DNA of 64,000 nucleotides, from assembly GCA_963666875.2 (NCBI GenBank), contig CAXXPU010000009.1, positions 1 to 64,000 on the forward strand, read 5' to 3'. Below, one piece after another: positions 52,500 to 62,382 of the stretch (its first letter is position 1; the number at the start of each line of letters is the position of its first letter). The DNA is from G963662655 sp963666875. Its GTDB lineage: Bacteria; Cloacimonadota; Cloacimonadia; Cloacimonadales; JAIOQZ01. Both the position numbers and the translations under genes were made by a program. A model generated the notes under the pieces. It saw only the letters and a list, made by a program, of their open reading frames with translations. It ran no database searches and had not been told where the DNA came from.

Positions 52500-53342
52500 A
52501 TGCTGAAAGAAATTCGCATCAACGAACGAATCACGGTTTTCCAGGCGAAGCGCGCGCTTCTGAACGCGACGGTCATCGACTGCGGTGAGGATTGCATCGT
52601 CGTCGATACCCTGCATCGCCCGGAGGATTCGCGCGAATTGAAACAGCGTCTCAACGGCAAACCGGTGCGGTATATCATCAATACCCACTGGCACAGCGAT
52701 CACTGTTACGGCAATCGTCACCTGAAGGATCCGCATACCACCATCATCGCCCATGCGGACTACATGGACACCATTACCAGCGAGCGGAACGTTATCGCGC
52801 CACAGGTGAAGTCGATCCTCGATCGCAATAACCTCGTATTCCCCGATATCGCTTTTTACGGTTCGGTTCGGATCGAGCACCCGATCCCGATCAACATCCT
52901 GCACACGCCCGGGCACACCATGGACAGCTCGGTGGTCTATCTGCACGACGACCGGGTATTGATCGCGGGAGATACGATTCTCAGCGGCGCTAGCGACAAG
53001 GTGACGGTGCCCTATTTCTACTGGGGCGACAGCGATATCTACCTGCTTTCGCTGGACAAACTGGGCTGGCTGGATATCGATACGGTCGTCACCGGGCACG
53101 GCGATCCTGCCGACGTCGATATCATGCAACAGCATACACGCTATTTGAACAATCTGAAAGCTCGATACCGGAATTTCCTGAAAAATCAGGAGATCGCCGG
53201 ACTCGACGAGAAAAGAATTGCAGAGCTGGCGCTCGAAGCGATTCCACAGGAATCATGCCTGCGGGGAACGAAGTCGGAAGATTTCTGGGTGCCGGTCATG
53301 CATGAATTGAATATTGGGAAACTGGTTAACGAACAACAGTAA
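52500..53342 (+). CDS. Metallo-beta-lactamase-fold hydrolase
   Basis: A 280-aa metal-dependent hydrolase. The HxHxDH motif is THWHSDHCYG; downstream are PGHTMDSSVVYL (third His), IAGDT (Asp ligand) and TGHGDP (last His). This fits the glyoxalase II/beta-lactamase-like superfamily; the natural substrate is unknown. The start is at 52500, after AAGGAG. It is followed by the DUF1232 gene. Confidence 0.88.
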   Translation: MLKEIRINERITVFQAKRALLNATVIDCGEDCIVVDTLHRPEDSRELKQRLNGKPVRYIINTHWHSDHCYGNRHLKDPHTTIIAHADYMDTITSERNVIAPQVKSILDRNNLVFPDIAFYGSVRIEHPIPINILHTPGHTMDSSVVYLHDDRVLIAGDTILSGASDKVTVPYFYWGDSDIYLLSLDKLGWLDIDTVVTGHGDPADVDIMQQHTRYLNNLKARYRNFLKNQEIAGLDEKRIAELALEAIPQESCLRGTKSEDFWVPVMHELNIGKLVNEQQ

Positions 53343-53358
53343 CAGAGGGAGTGATGTG

Positions 53359-53862
53359 ATGAAACGGGAAGATTTCAACGAGGCTTTCGACCACGAGGAA
53401 CTCGAAGAAGTGGGAGGAAAGAAAAAGCTGTTCGGATTCTACGAACGGTTGAGAAAACATCTCGCGAGATACGGAAACAGAAGGCATCCGATCATGGAAT
53501 ACCTGTTCCTGCTGCCGGACCTGTTTATCCTTATCCTGCGCCTGATTGTCGAGAAGCGCATCCCGTTGCGGTTCCGCATCTTTATCGGGTCGATCATCGG
53601 CTATCTGTTGCTACCCATCGATATCATTCCGGATTTCATCCCCTTCATCGGCTATATCGACGATCTTCTCATCGTCGTCTTCGGCCTGAATACGATCCTG
53701 AACGATGTCGATCCGTCAGTACTCGAACAGAACTGGAGCGGAGATCGCGATCTGCTGCTGTCCATTCGCGAGATCACCGAGCAGGCGTATCGCTTTGTCG
53801 GGAAGAAGAACCTGGACAAGATCCGCGGCTGGATCCACAAAAACGTGAAAGCGACAAGATAA
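53359..53862 (+). CDS. DUF1232 (YkvA-type) membrane protein
   Basis: A 167-aa protein. Residues about 70-120 match the DUF1232 pattern: IFIGSIIGYLLLPIDIIPDFIP then GYIDDLLIVVFGLN. The function of this family is not established. Before this comes a basic helical segment with a hydrophobic stretch (YLFLLPDLFILIL). The start at 53359 has GGGAG upstream; the preceding in-frame ATG has no such site. It overlaps rdgB by one base (TAATG). Confidence 0.85.
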   Translation: MKREDFNEAFDHEELEEVGGKKKLFGFYERLRKHLARYGNRRHPIMEYLFLLPDLFILILRLIVEKRIPLRFRIFIGSIIGYLLLPIDIIPDFIPFIGYIDDLLIVVFGLNTILNDVDPSVLEQNWSGDRDLLLSIREITEQAYRFVGKKNLDKIRGWIHKNVKATR

Positions 53863-54464
53863 TGAAACAACTGACCATCCTGCTGGGAACGCACAACCGC
53901 GACAAGGTGCGCGAGATACGCGAGATCATGTCCTCGATGCCGTCGGTCCGCATCCTCAGCGCCGACAATGTCCCGAACGTTCCCGACGTGGTCGAGGACG
54001 GCGACACCATCGAAGCCAACGCCATCAAGAAAGCCACCGAGATCGCGAACGCGACCGGCTACCTGACGCTGTCGGACGACACCGGTCTCTTCGTCGATGC
54101 GCTGGACGGCGCACCCGGAGTGATGGCTGCGCGCTTTGCAGGAGAGGATTGCACCTACCGCGATAATCGGCTGAAGATGCTCGATGTGATGCGAGGCAGA
54201 GAGAATCGTAGCGCGCGCTTTCAAACTGTGGTAGCGCTGGCAGCTCCGGAAGAACTCGTCGGAACCGCGACAGGTAGCGTGGAAGGCAGGATCACGACCG
54301 AAGAACGCGGCGAGAACGGTTTCGGCTACGACGCGGTGTTCGAGGCTGTTGAAACTGGAAAGACGTTCGGCGAGATGAGCGAAGCGGACAAACACGATAT
54401 CAGCCACCGCGGACGCGCGTTCCGCAATATCATTCCATTGATCGATAAATTGATTCATCAATAA
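53862..54464 (+). CDS. rdgB: Non-canonical purine NTP pyrophosphatase (RdgB/HAM1)
   Basis: Hydrolyses dITP, ITP and XTP to monophosphates, keeping inosine and xanthosine out of nucleic acid. It is 200 aa. It has LLGTHNRDKVREIREI, EANAIKKA, SDDTGLFVDALDGAPGV, ARFAGEDCTYRDN, ENGFGYDAVF and a terminal DISHRGRAF. These are standard HAM1 motifs. The start overlaps the preceding stop. Confidence 0.95.
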   Translation: MKQLTILLGTHNRDKVREIREIMSSMPSVRILSADNVPNVPDVVEDGDTIEANAIKKATEIANATGYLTLSDDTGLFVDALDGAPGVMAARFAGEDCTYRDNRLKMLDVMRGRENRSARFQTVVALAAPEELVGTATGSVEGRITTEERGENGFGYDAVFEAVETGKTFGEMSEADKHDISHRGRAFRNIIPLIDKLIHQ

Positions 54465-54484
54465 TAAAACGTATGGGAGGTCCT

Positions 54485-55837
54485 ATGATCAATCCACAAA
54501 TTTTTCGTCAATACGACGTACGCGGCATCGTTGACAAGGATTTAACCGATGAAACCGTTTTCCTGCTGGGACGCGGTTTCGGAACCTATCTCAGACGGCA
54601 CAACCTGAAGTCCGTCGTCATCGGCGGCGACGCCCGCCTGAGTTCGCCACGCTTCAAGGAACGCTTCACCGCGGGACTCCTCGAGTGCGGAATCGATGTG
54701 ACCGACATGGGCATTCTGGCGACGCCGGTGCTCTACTATTCGATCCATTACATGGAAGCCGACGCAGGCGTAATGATCACCGGAAGCCACAACCCACCAG
54801 AATACAACGGCTTCAAGCTGAATATCGGCCTGATGAGCATCTACGGCGACGAGATCCAGAAGATCCTGCACATCATCCAGAAGGGCGAGTTTGCCGACGG
54901 TGAAGGCGTAAAGGAAATTTTCGACGGCATCATCCCCATCTATCAGGATTATCTGGTCGAGAATCTCAAGATCGACCGTAAGGTGAAGGTCGTGGTGGAT
55001 GCCGGAAACGGCGCAGGCGGACCGATCCTTCCCGATATCCTCAGAAGGCTTGGCTGCGAAGTCAAGGAACTCTACTGCGAGATGGACGGTACATTCCCGA
55101 ACCATCATCCCGATCCCACCGTGATCGAGTACATCCAGGACCTGATCAAGGAAGTCAAGAACTCCGACGCGGAAGTGGGGCTGGGTCTCGACGGCGACGC
55201 GGATCGCATCGGCGTGATCGACGAGAACGGCAATCCCGTTTACGGCGACCAGATTCTCAACATCTTCGCGCGCGATTTCCTCAAGAATTTCCCCGGCGAG
55301 ATGGTCGTGGGCGACGTGAAGTGCTCCAAGAATTTTTACGACGACATCGCGAAGCACGGCGGCAAGCCGATCATGTACAAGACGGGTCACTCGATGATCA
55401 AGAAGAAAATGAAAGAGGACAGCATCCGCATGGGCGGTGAGATGAGCGGTCATATCTTCTTCGCGGACCGATACTTCGGCTACGATGACGCAATTTATGC
55501 CTGCTGCCGTTTCGTGGAGATCATGGCGCGGTCGGACAAGCCGGTCAGCCAGTTCCTGGCGGATCAGCCCAAGATGTACAACACACCCGAAATCCGCGTC
55601 GATTGCCCGGACGAGACCAAGTTCGAGGTCGTGGACAAGGTGCGCGATTCGTTCATCGCCGAAGGCGCGGACGTGAATGGAATCGACGGCATGCGCATCA
55701 CTTATCCGGACGGATGGGGACTCGTTCGCGCGTCCAACACGCAGCCGGTTCTGGTCATGCGCTTCGAAGCGGAAACCCCGCAACGCATGGCAACGATTCA
55801 GAAACTGGTCGAAGAAAGAATCGCGAAATTCAGTTAA
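54485..55837 (+). CDS. Phosphomannomutase/phosphoglucomutase
   Basis: A 450-aa alpha-D-phosphohexomutase. It has RQYDVRGIVDKD, the catalytic Ser in ITGSHNPPEYNGFK, the metal loop DGDADRIG, GEMSGHIFFADRYFGYDD and a final RASNTQPVLVMRFEA phosphate-binding loop. It converts mannose or glucose 6-phosphates to 1-phosphates for surface sugars. The start at 54485 has GGGAGG four bases upstream; ATG 54473 overlaps that site. The sugar specificity is not decided by sequence. Confidence 0.93.
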   Translation: MINPQIFRQYDVRGIVDKDLTDETVFLLGRGFGTYLRRHNLKSVVIGGDARLSSPRFKERFTAGLLECGIDVTDMGILATPVLYYSIHYMEADAGVMITGSHNPPEYNGFKLNIGLMSIYGDEIQKILHIIQKGEFADGEGVKEIFDGIIPIYQDYLVENLKIDRKVKVVVDAGNGAGGPILPDILRRLGCEVKELYCEMDGTFPNHHPDPTVIEYIQDLIKEVKNSDAEVGLGLDGDADRIGVIDENGNPVYGDQILNIFARDFLKNFPGEMVVGDVKCSKNFYDDIAKHGGKPIMYKTGHSMIKKKMKEDSIRMGGEMSGHIFFADRYFGYDDAIYACCRFVEIMARSDKPVSQFLADQPKMYNTPEIRVDCPDETKFEVVDKVRDSFIAEGADVNGIDGMRITYPDGWGLVRASNTQPVLVMRFEAETPQRMATIQKLVEERIAKFS

Positions 55838-55846
55838 AGTATCGTG

Positions 55847-55867
55847 GAGGGAGCCTCGTGCTCCCTC
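55847..55867 (+). terminator. Short perfect hairpin after the phosphohexomutase gene
   Basis: GAGGGAGC (55847-55854) pairs with GCTCCCTC (55860-55867) around CTCGT, 10 bases after the stop. Only ATTGATTT follows, so it may be a weak terminator or an mRNA-stabilising or leader hairpin for the next gene. Confidence 0.55.
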
Positions 55868-55879
55868 ATTGATTTGATT

Positions 55880-56821
55880 ATGAAATACAAGTACTTATTC
55901 GGTCCCGTTCCGTCCAGACGACTCGGAATGTCACTCGGCGTCGATCTGATTCCGCACAAGACGTGCAGTCTGAACTGCATCTACTGCGAGGCCGGGCGCA
56001 CGCTCACGCTCACGACGGAGCGAGGAGAATGGCATCCCACGGACGAGATTATCGCCGAGATCGACGACTACCTGTCGAAGTCACCGAGGCTGGATATCAT
56101 TACCTTTTCCGGCGCGGGAGAACCGACGCTGCACGTCGGCTTCGGCAGGATCGCCGAGTATATTCGACAGAAATTTCCGGCGTATCCGCTGGCTCTGCTG
56201 ACCAATTCGGTGACCATGATCGACGCGCAGGTACGTAAAGAACTACTTTATTGCAGCCTGGTGCTTCCTTCGCTTGACGCCGCATCGCAGGAGGTCTTTC
56301 AGAAGATCAATCGACCGGCGAAAGGCGTCGAGATCGAAGCGATCATCGAGGGACTGGTAGCTTTTCGGAAGGATTTTTCCAGCGAGATATGGCTGGAAGT
56401 ATTCCTGCTTCAGGGCGTGAACGATTCTGCGGATGAACTTTCTCGGCTGCACGATGCGATATCGAGGATCAAGCCCGATCGGGTGCAGCTCAACACACTG
56501 GATCGACCAGGAGCAGTCGAGTGGGTTAAACCGATGCCGAAGGATGAAATGCAGCAGATCGTTTCGATGTGGAGTGACCTGCCGGTGGAGATCATCGCGC
56601 GGTTTTCGCTTGCGGATCGTTTCATGGATGAAGCGAACGATCTCGACGACAGGATTTTGGGGCTGATTCGCAGGCGTCCCTGTACCGTGGAAGATATCTC
56701 TGCCGCGCTTGGGGTGCCGGAGAAAGAACTGCTGGGCGAAATCAAGGAGATGATCCGGGAACATCGGATCGAGTCGCAGGTGCTTGAGCGCGGGACGTTC
56801 TATAAAATACCGGATTTCTGA
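55880..56821 (+). CDS. Radical SAM protein with C-terminal winged helix-like region
   Basis: A 313-aa radical SAM protein with the cluster motif CSLNCIYC, GAGEPTLH and LPSLDAASQE, resembling the COG0731-type (wyosine-synthesis-like) group. The C-terminal about 60 residues (RPCTVEDISAALGVPEKE) look like a winged helix. The function of this bacterial branch is unknown. The start at 55880 (MKYKYLFGPVPSRR) fits relatives; no clear Shine-Dalgarno is present, and the preceding hairpin may influence it. Confidence 0.85.
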   Translation: MKYKYLFGPVPSRRLGMSLGVDLIPHKTCSLNCIYCEAGRTLTLTTERGEWHPTDEIIAEIDDYLSKSPRLDIITFSGAGEPTLHVGFGRIAEYIRQKFPAYPLALLTNSVTMIDAQVRKELLYCSLVLPSLDAASQEVFQKINRPAKGVEIEAIIEGLVAFRKDFSSEIWLEVFLLQGVNDSADELSRLHDAISRIKPDRVQLNTLDRPGAVEWVKPMPKDEMQQIVSMWSDLPVEIIARFSLADRFMDEANDLDDRILGLIRRRPCTVEDISAALGVPEKELLGEIKEMIREHRIESQVLERGTFYKIPDF

Positions 56822-56884
56822 GTGAATCCGGATCGAAAGTTTTCAGGTAAAATTGTCGGGTAACATGCAACAAGTGAAGTAGCT

Positions 56885-59800
56885 ATGAAGAAAGCCTTTT
56901 GGTTCGTCTTTGCTTTATTGCTTTTTTCCATTCACATCTCCGCCGAGACGATTGTTCGGGTCGCGATCTATGAAAATCACCCGCTGGTCTTCACTGGAGA
57001 AGATGGCCGGATCGACGGTCTGTATATCGATGTCCTGAATGAGATCGCAAAGCAAGAAGGCTGGTCTCTGATCTTCGTGGGCGGTACGTTTGTCGAATGC
57101 CTCGATCTGCTTGAACAGGGCTGGGTCGAATTGATGGTCGCGATCGCATACACGGAGGAACGCGCGAGGCGGTTCGACTACAATAGTCAGACGGTATTGA
57201 CCAACTGGGGAAGAATCTACACCCGCGAAAAATCGCAGATATCATCACTCCTCGATCTACAAAATACTCGAATCGCCTATGTCGAGGGCGACATCTATTA
57301 TCAGGATTTGAAGAACACGTTGGAGAAATTCGGGATCGAAACGAAGTTCGTTCTATCGGAGGATTACGAGGACATTCTGGAAAAAATCGATCGAGGAGAG
57401 GTGGATGCAGGCGTGGTTGCCAGATTTTTCGGGAATATCCATGAAAACCGGTTCCGTGTAGCTTCCACCGGTATCATCTTCAAACCGATCGAGCTCCGCT
57501 TCGCCACGAGAAAAGGCGGAAACGGGAATCTCCTTAGCCTCATCGATAGAAACCTCGAGGATATGAAGGCGAATCCCAATTCGGTGTATCATGGCTCGAT
57601 GAACAAGTGGTTCAACATCGCTCCCATGGCGATAGGACAATCTGATATGAAGAAGGTCAGATTGCTGACGTTGCTCCAGTACATCATGCTTGGAATTGTA
57701 TTGGTTGCGCTGGTGGTCATCGTTTTCGGCCGTCGTCAGATTCGTGCGAAGATGAAGACTCTGTTCGAGCGCGATAAGGAGCTCGAATCCGAGCGTCTGT
57801 ACCGTCAGCAGGCCGAGAAGGAGACATTCGAGAGTCAGATCCGGTTCGAACAGATCATCGAGGCGATGAACGAAGGTATCGTCATGATCCGTATCGATGG
57901 CAGAATCCAGTACGCCAACAGGCAGTTTTGCAGCATGATCGGCGTAGAGCACCGAGATGTTCACAATCATTCGCTGTTCGATTTCTGCGATGAGCAACGA
58001 AATCCCGATGTGAAGAAGTATATCCTCTCGCATTGCGAGGACCTGGAATCGAAGAGCTATGAATCGATCCTGAGAACGACCAATGGCCGCGAGCTTACCG
58101 TGATGATGTCGATTAATCCGATCTGCGATGTGAATGGTGTGAATCAGGGATTTTATGCGATTGTTACCGATATCTCGGAAATCAGAGAGAAGCAGCAGGA
58201 ACTTGAGATTCAGAAAGCCTATTTCGAGCAGCTATTCGAGAATTCGCCGAACGCGATCGCGCTCGTGAATGATCATGATGAAATTATAGCTGTCAATGCA
58301 GGATTCACGCGCTTGTTCCAGTATGAAAGGTCTGAATGTGTCGGTAGGAAGATCAACAGTCTGATTGTCCCCACAGAGATGCACGAAGACGCGACAGCGA
58401 CGTCCAGGAAGGTATTGAACAAGCAATCGATTCAGAAAGAAAGCACGAGAATGCGTAAAGACGGATTGCGTATCGATGTGTCGATCCTCGGCTACCCGAT
58501 CTATCTGAGCGATAAGCAGATCGGCGTATTCGCCATCTACAGCGATATTTCGAAGAAGAAAATAGTCGAACAGGAGCTGCTCGAGAGTCGGCAGCGGTTC
58601 AAGCTGATTTTCGAAGCCACGCCGGTAGCGCTTTATCTTGAAACGATCTCGGGCACAATCATCGAGTGCAATCAAGTGGCGATGACCATGACGGGATTCA
58701 CACGTGAAGAACTTCAGGGCATGAACGCATCCGATTTGATTCCTCGTGACCGGATGTCCGAATTGGGAAACTATGCCCAGGATGTGAGGTCGCTTGGGTG
58801 GTTTCTGACGGAATTCGAAAGCATTCGTAAAAACGGGGAGCGTTTTCCGGTGATTGTCGCCGGGAATCTGGTGCGGATCGGTGACGAGGATCGGATGATT
58901 GTTGCCGTACAGGATATCTCGAGACGAAAGCAGGCGGAAAAAGCGCTTGCGGCTGAAAAGGAGCACCTCTCCGTGATGCTTTCCAGTATCGGGGATGCCG
59001 TGATTGCAACCGATATCGATGGCAGAATCACGCTGATCAACAGAATCGCCTCGGAATTGACCGGGTGGCCGATTGACGAAGCTGTCGGCAAACCACTGTC
59101 GCAGATTTTCAACATCGTGAACGAAACGACGCGCAATAGAATGGAAGATCCCGTAACCCAGGTGCTGAGATCGGGAAAGATCGTCCAGCTTCCCGAGCAG
59201 ACGCTTCTCATCTCCGCCGATGGAAGCGAACGACTGATCGCCGAAAACGGAGCTCCGATCCGTGATCACGAGGGAAACACGATCGGCATTGTACTCGTCT
59301 TCCGCGATATCACGGACAAACACTATATCGAACGGGAGATCACCAAGATCCAGAAGCTGGAAACCCTGACATTGCTTGCCGGTGGAATCGCGCACGACTT
59401 CAACAACATTCTCACCGCGATTATCGGGAATATCTCGCTTGCGAAGATATACGCAAAGGATCTGCCGCAGGCGAACGAGAAGATCGCGAACGCGGAGAAG
59501 GCGGCGCTGCAAGCCAGAGACCTCACGCATCAACTGCTGACGTTCTCCCGCGGTGGCGATCTGATCAAGCAATCGACCGATCTGCGCAACATCGTGCGGG
59601 AGACGGTCTCGTTCGTTCTGAGCGGGTCGAATGTCCGGAGCGAGATGAATTTCGACGAAGGACTTCCGCAGGTTAATGTCGATCCGGGGCAGATCAATCA
59701 AGTGATCAACAATCTGGTCATCAACGCCCTGCAGGCGATGAAGGATGGCGGTATTCTGCGTGTCTCGGCAGCGAACGTGACCGTGAAGCAGGATCAGATC

Positions 59801-60493
59801 GTTTCGCTCGATCCCGGTTCTTATGTACGGTTGTCGATCGAGGACAACGGCCCCGGCATTCCGCAGGACATACAGGATAAAATTTTCGATCCGTATTTCA
59901 CCACCAAGGATGAAGGGAATGGACTCGGCCTGGCAATGACCTACTCCATCATCAAGCGCCATCATGGGCATATTCTGCTCGACTCGCATCCCGGCGAAGG
60001 AGCGCGGTTCGATATTTATTTGCCGGTAACCGACGGGATATCCGCCTCAAAAGATTTCATTATGCAGAACTACCATGGAAATTATGAGAAAATCCTTGTG
60101 ATGGATGACGATTCGATCGTGCAGGATTCGCTGGGTAATTTTCTTGAGTTTCTCGGATACGAAGTCGATTTCGCCGACCACGGTGAGATCGCGATCGAAA
60201 AATATCGGAAGTCCCTGGATGATGAAAAACCGTATGCCGCGGTCATCCTCGATTTGACCGTTCCCGGTGCGATGGGCGGAAAAGAATGCATTCGCAGATT
60301 GCTCGAAATCGATCCCGATGTGCGTGCAATCGCATCCAGCGGATACAGTAGCGATCTGACGATCGATCACTATGGACAGTACGGTTTTCTGGACGTTGTA
60401 CCCAAGCCGTACAAGATCGAAGAGATCGGTTCTGTGTTGAAACGGGTGATCGGAATTCAGAAATCGAAAGAGAATTCGGTTGTTGATTCATGA
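56885..60493 (+). CDS. Hybrid histidine kinase with fused periplasmic binding domain and multiple PAS domains
   Basis: A 1202-aa sensor. Signal peptide (FWFVFALLLFSIHISA), then an SBP_bac_3-type amino-acid-binding domain (about 22-240; VRVAIYENHPLVFTGEDGRIDG, RIAYVEGDIYY) and a membrane helix about 262-284. Four PAS-like domains follow (about 320-430, 445-560, 570-690 and 700-815), then His837 in IAHDFNNILTA, N-box NLVINALQAM, DNGPGIP, GNGLGLAMTYSI, and a receiver with VMDDDS, Asp1123 in ILDLTVP and Lys in VPKPYK. The fused solute-binding domain suggests the kinase senses an extracellular amino acid or similar compound. A receiver-phosphatase gene follows. Confidence 0.93.
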   Translation: MKKAFWFVFALLLFSIHISAETIVRVAIYENHPLVFTGEDGRIDGLYIDVLNEIAKQEGWSLIFVGGTFVECLDLLEQGWVELMVAIAYTEERARRFDYNSQTVLTNWGRIYTREKSQISSLLDLQNTRIAYVEGDIYYQDLKNTLEKFGIETKFVLSEDYEDILEKIDRGEVDAGVVARFFGNIHENRFRVASTGIIFKPIELRFATRKGGNGNLLSLIDRNLEDMKANPNSVYHGSMNKWFNIAPMAIGQSDMKKVRLLTLLQYIMLGIVLVALVVIVFGRRQIRAKMKTLFERDKELESERLYRQQAEKETFESQIRFEQIIEAMNEGIVMIRIDGRIQYANRQFCSMIGVEHRDVHNHSLFDFCDEQRNPDVKKYILSHCEDLESKSYESILRTTNGRELTVMMSINPICDVNGVNQGFYAIVTDISEIREKQQELEIQKAYFEQLFENSPNAIALVNDHDEIIAVNAGFTRLFQYERSECVGRKINSLIVPTEMHEDATATSRKVLNKQSIQKESTRMRKDGLRIDVSILGYPIYLSDKQIGVFAIYSDISKKKIVEQELLESRQRFKLIFEATPVALYLETISGTIIECNQVAMTMTGFTREELQGMNASDLIPRDRMSELGNYAQDVRSLGWFLTEFESIRKNGERFPVIVAGNLVRIGDEDRMIVAVQDISRRKQAEKALAAEKEHLSVMLSSIGDAVIATDIDGRITLINRIASELTGWPIDEAVGKPLSQIFNIVNETTRNRMEDPVTQVLRSGKIVQLPEQTLLISADGSERLIAENGAPIRDHEGNTIGIVLVFRDITDKHYIEREITKIQKLETLTLLAGGIAHDFNNILTAIIGNISLAKIYAKDLPQANEKIANAEKAALQARDLTHQLLTFSRGGDLIKQSTDLRNIVRETVSFVLSGSNVRSEMNFDEGLPQVNVDPGQINQVINNLVINALQAMKDGGILRVSAANVTVKQDQIVSLDPGSYVRLSIEDNGPGIPQDIQDKIFDPYFTTKDEGNGLGLAMTYSIIKRHHGHILLDSHPGEGARFDIYLPVTDGISASKDFIMQNYHGNYEKILVMDDDSIVQDSLGNFLEFLGYEVDFADHGEIAIEKYRKSLDDEKPYAAVILDLTVPGAMGGKECIRRLLEIDPDVRAIASSGYSSDLTIDHYGQYGFLDVVPKPYKIEEIGSVLKRVIGIQKSKENSVVDS

Positions 60494-60560
60494 AAAAGTT
60501 GACAGAATCATCATTACATCTTTGTGTTGGAGCAAATCGAAACGAATAGCAGGATTTATA

Positions 60561-61748
60561 ATGCCAGACAAAAACCCGACAAAAAGGATTCTCGTGACTG
60601 AGGATGAGGAAATCGTACGCTATACGCTGTGTACGATCCTGAACAGACTCGGTTACGATACGCTCGAAGCGGCCCATGGCGGGATCGCTCTGGAGACACT
60701 CAAGCATGAAACCGTAGATATGATTCTGGTCGATCTGATGATGCCGGAAGTGAACGGTTTCCAGGTGATAGCTCAAGTGAGTGAGTTGTATCCCGAGATG
60801 CCGATCATCGCGGTCTCCGGTTTGAACGACGTACAGGAAGTAGTCAAAGCCATCCGGCAGGGAGCTTGGGACTATATCCTCAAACCTGTCTCCAAGCTGG
60901 ATATCTTTCAGCATTCGCTGGAGAAATCATTCGAACGGGCACAACTCCTTCGCGACAACCGTATGCAGCGGGAGCACCTGATCAAAGCCAATCAGGAGCT
61001 CAACGACATGATCTACAAGCTGGAAGAGGACGAGAAATCTGGAAGAAGAATCCAGTTCCAGCTTCTTCCGCTCGAAATCCAGATGTTCGGGCAGTACGAG
61101 TTCAGTCGGCATTTGATCCCTTCGACCTTCCTCAGCGGTGATTTCCTCGACTATTTCGCCATCGACGATACGCACATTGGTTTCTATATCGCGGACGTGT
61201 CGGGGCATGGTGTTTCTTCCGCGTTCGTGACCGTGCTCCTGAAGAGCTTCATGTCCAGAAGGCTGCGCGAATTCACCGATGAGAACGACGATACGATCCT
61301 GAGCCCTTCAAAAATCCTGCGGGAACTCAACGACGAGATCCTCTACCAGAAGATCGATAAATTCCTGACCATTTTCTTCGGCGTCATCGACACCGAGAAA
61401 CATACCATGTTGTGCGCCAATGGCGGGCAATATCCGTTCCCCATCATGTACGACGGGAAATCGCACTATATTCCGCAGAAGAGTTTCCCCATCGGAATTT
61501 TCGATTTCACGATGTACGAAGATATCGAGATTCCGCTGTCCGACGAATTCGCTCTTTACCTGGTATCGGACGGCATCCTCGATCTGCTGGACTATCAAAC
61601 ACCGCAGGAAAAGAACGACTTCCTGCTGGCGCAGATGAACAGTCTCGACCTGACGCTGGAAGAACTGGTCAGTAAATTCGATTTCACGAGCGAACACGTT
61701 CTGGACGATATCACGTTCCTGAAGGTCAGGAAATTCACCGGAAAGTGA
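60561..61748 (+). CDS. Receiver-PP2C (SpoIIE-type) serine phosphatase
   Basis: A 395-aa response regulator. Receiver domain about 10-125: VTEDEE, Asp in LVDLMMP and Lys in ILKPVS. A coiled coil (about 135-175) leads to a PP2C/SpoIIE phosphatase domain with STFLSGDFLDYF, IADVSGHGVSSAF, YLVSDGILDLLD and LDDITFLKV carrying the metal-binding aspartates. It probably removes phosphate from an anti-sigma antagonist, making it an output for a phosphorelay. The kinase just upstream is the likely phosphodonor. The start at 60561 follows AGGA. Confidence 0.92.
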   Translation: MPDKNPTKRILVTEDEEIVRYTLCTILNRLGYDTLEAAHGGIALETLKHETVDMILVDLMMPEVNGFQVIAQVSELYPEMPIIAVSGLNDVQEVVKAIRQGAWDYILKPVSKLDIFQHSLEKSFERAQLLRDNRMQREHLIKANQELNDMIYKLEEDEKSGRRIQFQLLPLEIQMFGQYEFSRHLIPSTFLSGDFLDYFAIDDTHIGFYIADVSGHGVSSAFVTVLLKSFMSRRLREFTDENDDTILSPSKILRELNDEILYQKIDKFLTIFFGVIDTEKHTMLCANGGQYPFPIMYDGKSHYIPQKSFPIGIFDFTMYEDIEIPLSDEFALYLVSDGILDLLDYQTPQEKNDFLLAQMNSLDLTLEELVSKFDFTSEHVLDDITFLKVRKFTGK

Positions 61749-62257
61749 TCACGCTCGACCCTATCGGAATCATCCATACACCGCACGAGCAACCCGATGG
61801 GATGCCCATTCAGCCTGTTGGTGCAACCTGTGTACGAGGAGAAATCGTTATCAGGGAAGCCTATACCGACGGATTAAAGGATCTCGACGGATTTTCGCAC
61901 ATTTATCTGATATACATCTTCCATCGCATGGATCAGCATAAGCTTTTGGTCAAGCCATTCCTCGATAACACGTTGCGCGGTGTGTATGCGACACGGGCGC
62001 CCAGCCGACCCAATCATATCGGGCTTTCGCTGGTGAAGCTCATCTCGATAGACGGAAACCGTATCGTATTCGAGGGTGCGGATATGCTGGACGGCACACC
62101 GCTTCTCGATATCAAGCCTTACGTACCGGACTTCGAATCACCGGAAGATGTAACGACCGGCTGGCTGGACACGAAGGCGATCGAGGCGAGGAAGCACCGC
62201 AGCGACAGGAGATTTGCAGAAGAAGCTGGACAAACCGGAGTGGAATTCGAAAAGTAG
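61745..62257 (+). CDS. trmO: tRNA (N6-threonylcarbamoyladenosine-37) methyltransferase TrmO-like
   Basis: A 170-aa TrmO/YaeB-type protein that uses SAM to N6-methylate t6A37 of some tRNAs. It has LDPIGIIHTPHEQPDGMP, DLDGFSHIYLIYIFH, LLVKPFLDN, RGVYATRAPSRPNHIGLS and LDIKPYVPDF. The start is GTG 61745, in a GTGA overlap with the phosphatase stop, preceded by CCGGA. The methylation target is taken from the family. Confidence 0.88.
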   Translation: MITLDPIGIIHTPHEQPDGMPIQPVGATCVRGEIVIREAYTDGLKDLDGFSHIYLIYIFHRMDQHKLLVKPFLDNTLRGVYATRAPSRPNHIGLSLVKLISIDGNRIVFEGADMLDGTPLLDIKPYVPDFESPEDVTTGWLDTKAIEARKHRSDRRFAEEAGQTGVEFEK

Positions 62258-62382
62258 CATCGATAAATCGGGGTGAACGAAAAAAATAACTTGCATGTAA
62301 ACATGGCAGGCAAATTTTATCTCAAAAAAATGCGACTGCATAGTTGAACTACGCAGGTTGAAAACCGATTTCAGGAGGATTG

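Noticed and set aside
54542..55783. 413-aa minus-strand frame opposite the phosphohexomutase gene
   Set aside because: Shadow of a conserved enzyme gene.
58232..59989. 585-aa minus-strand frame opposite the hybrid kinase
   Set aside because: Long antisense frame caused by codon bias; low-complexity-type residue pattern.
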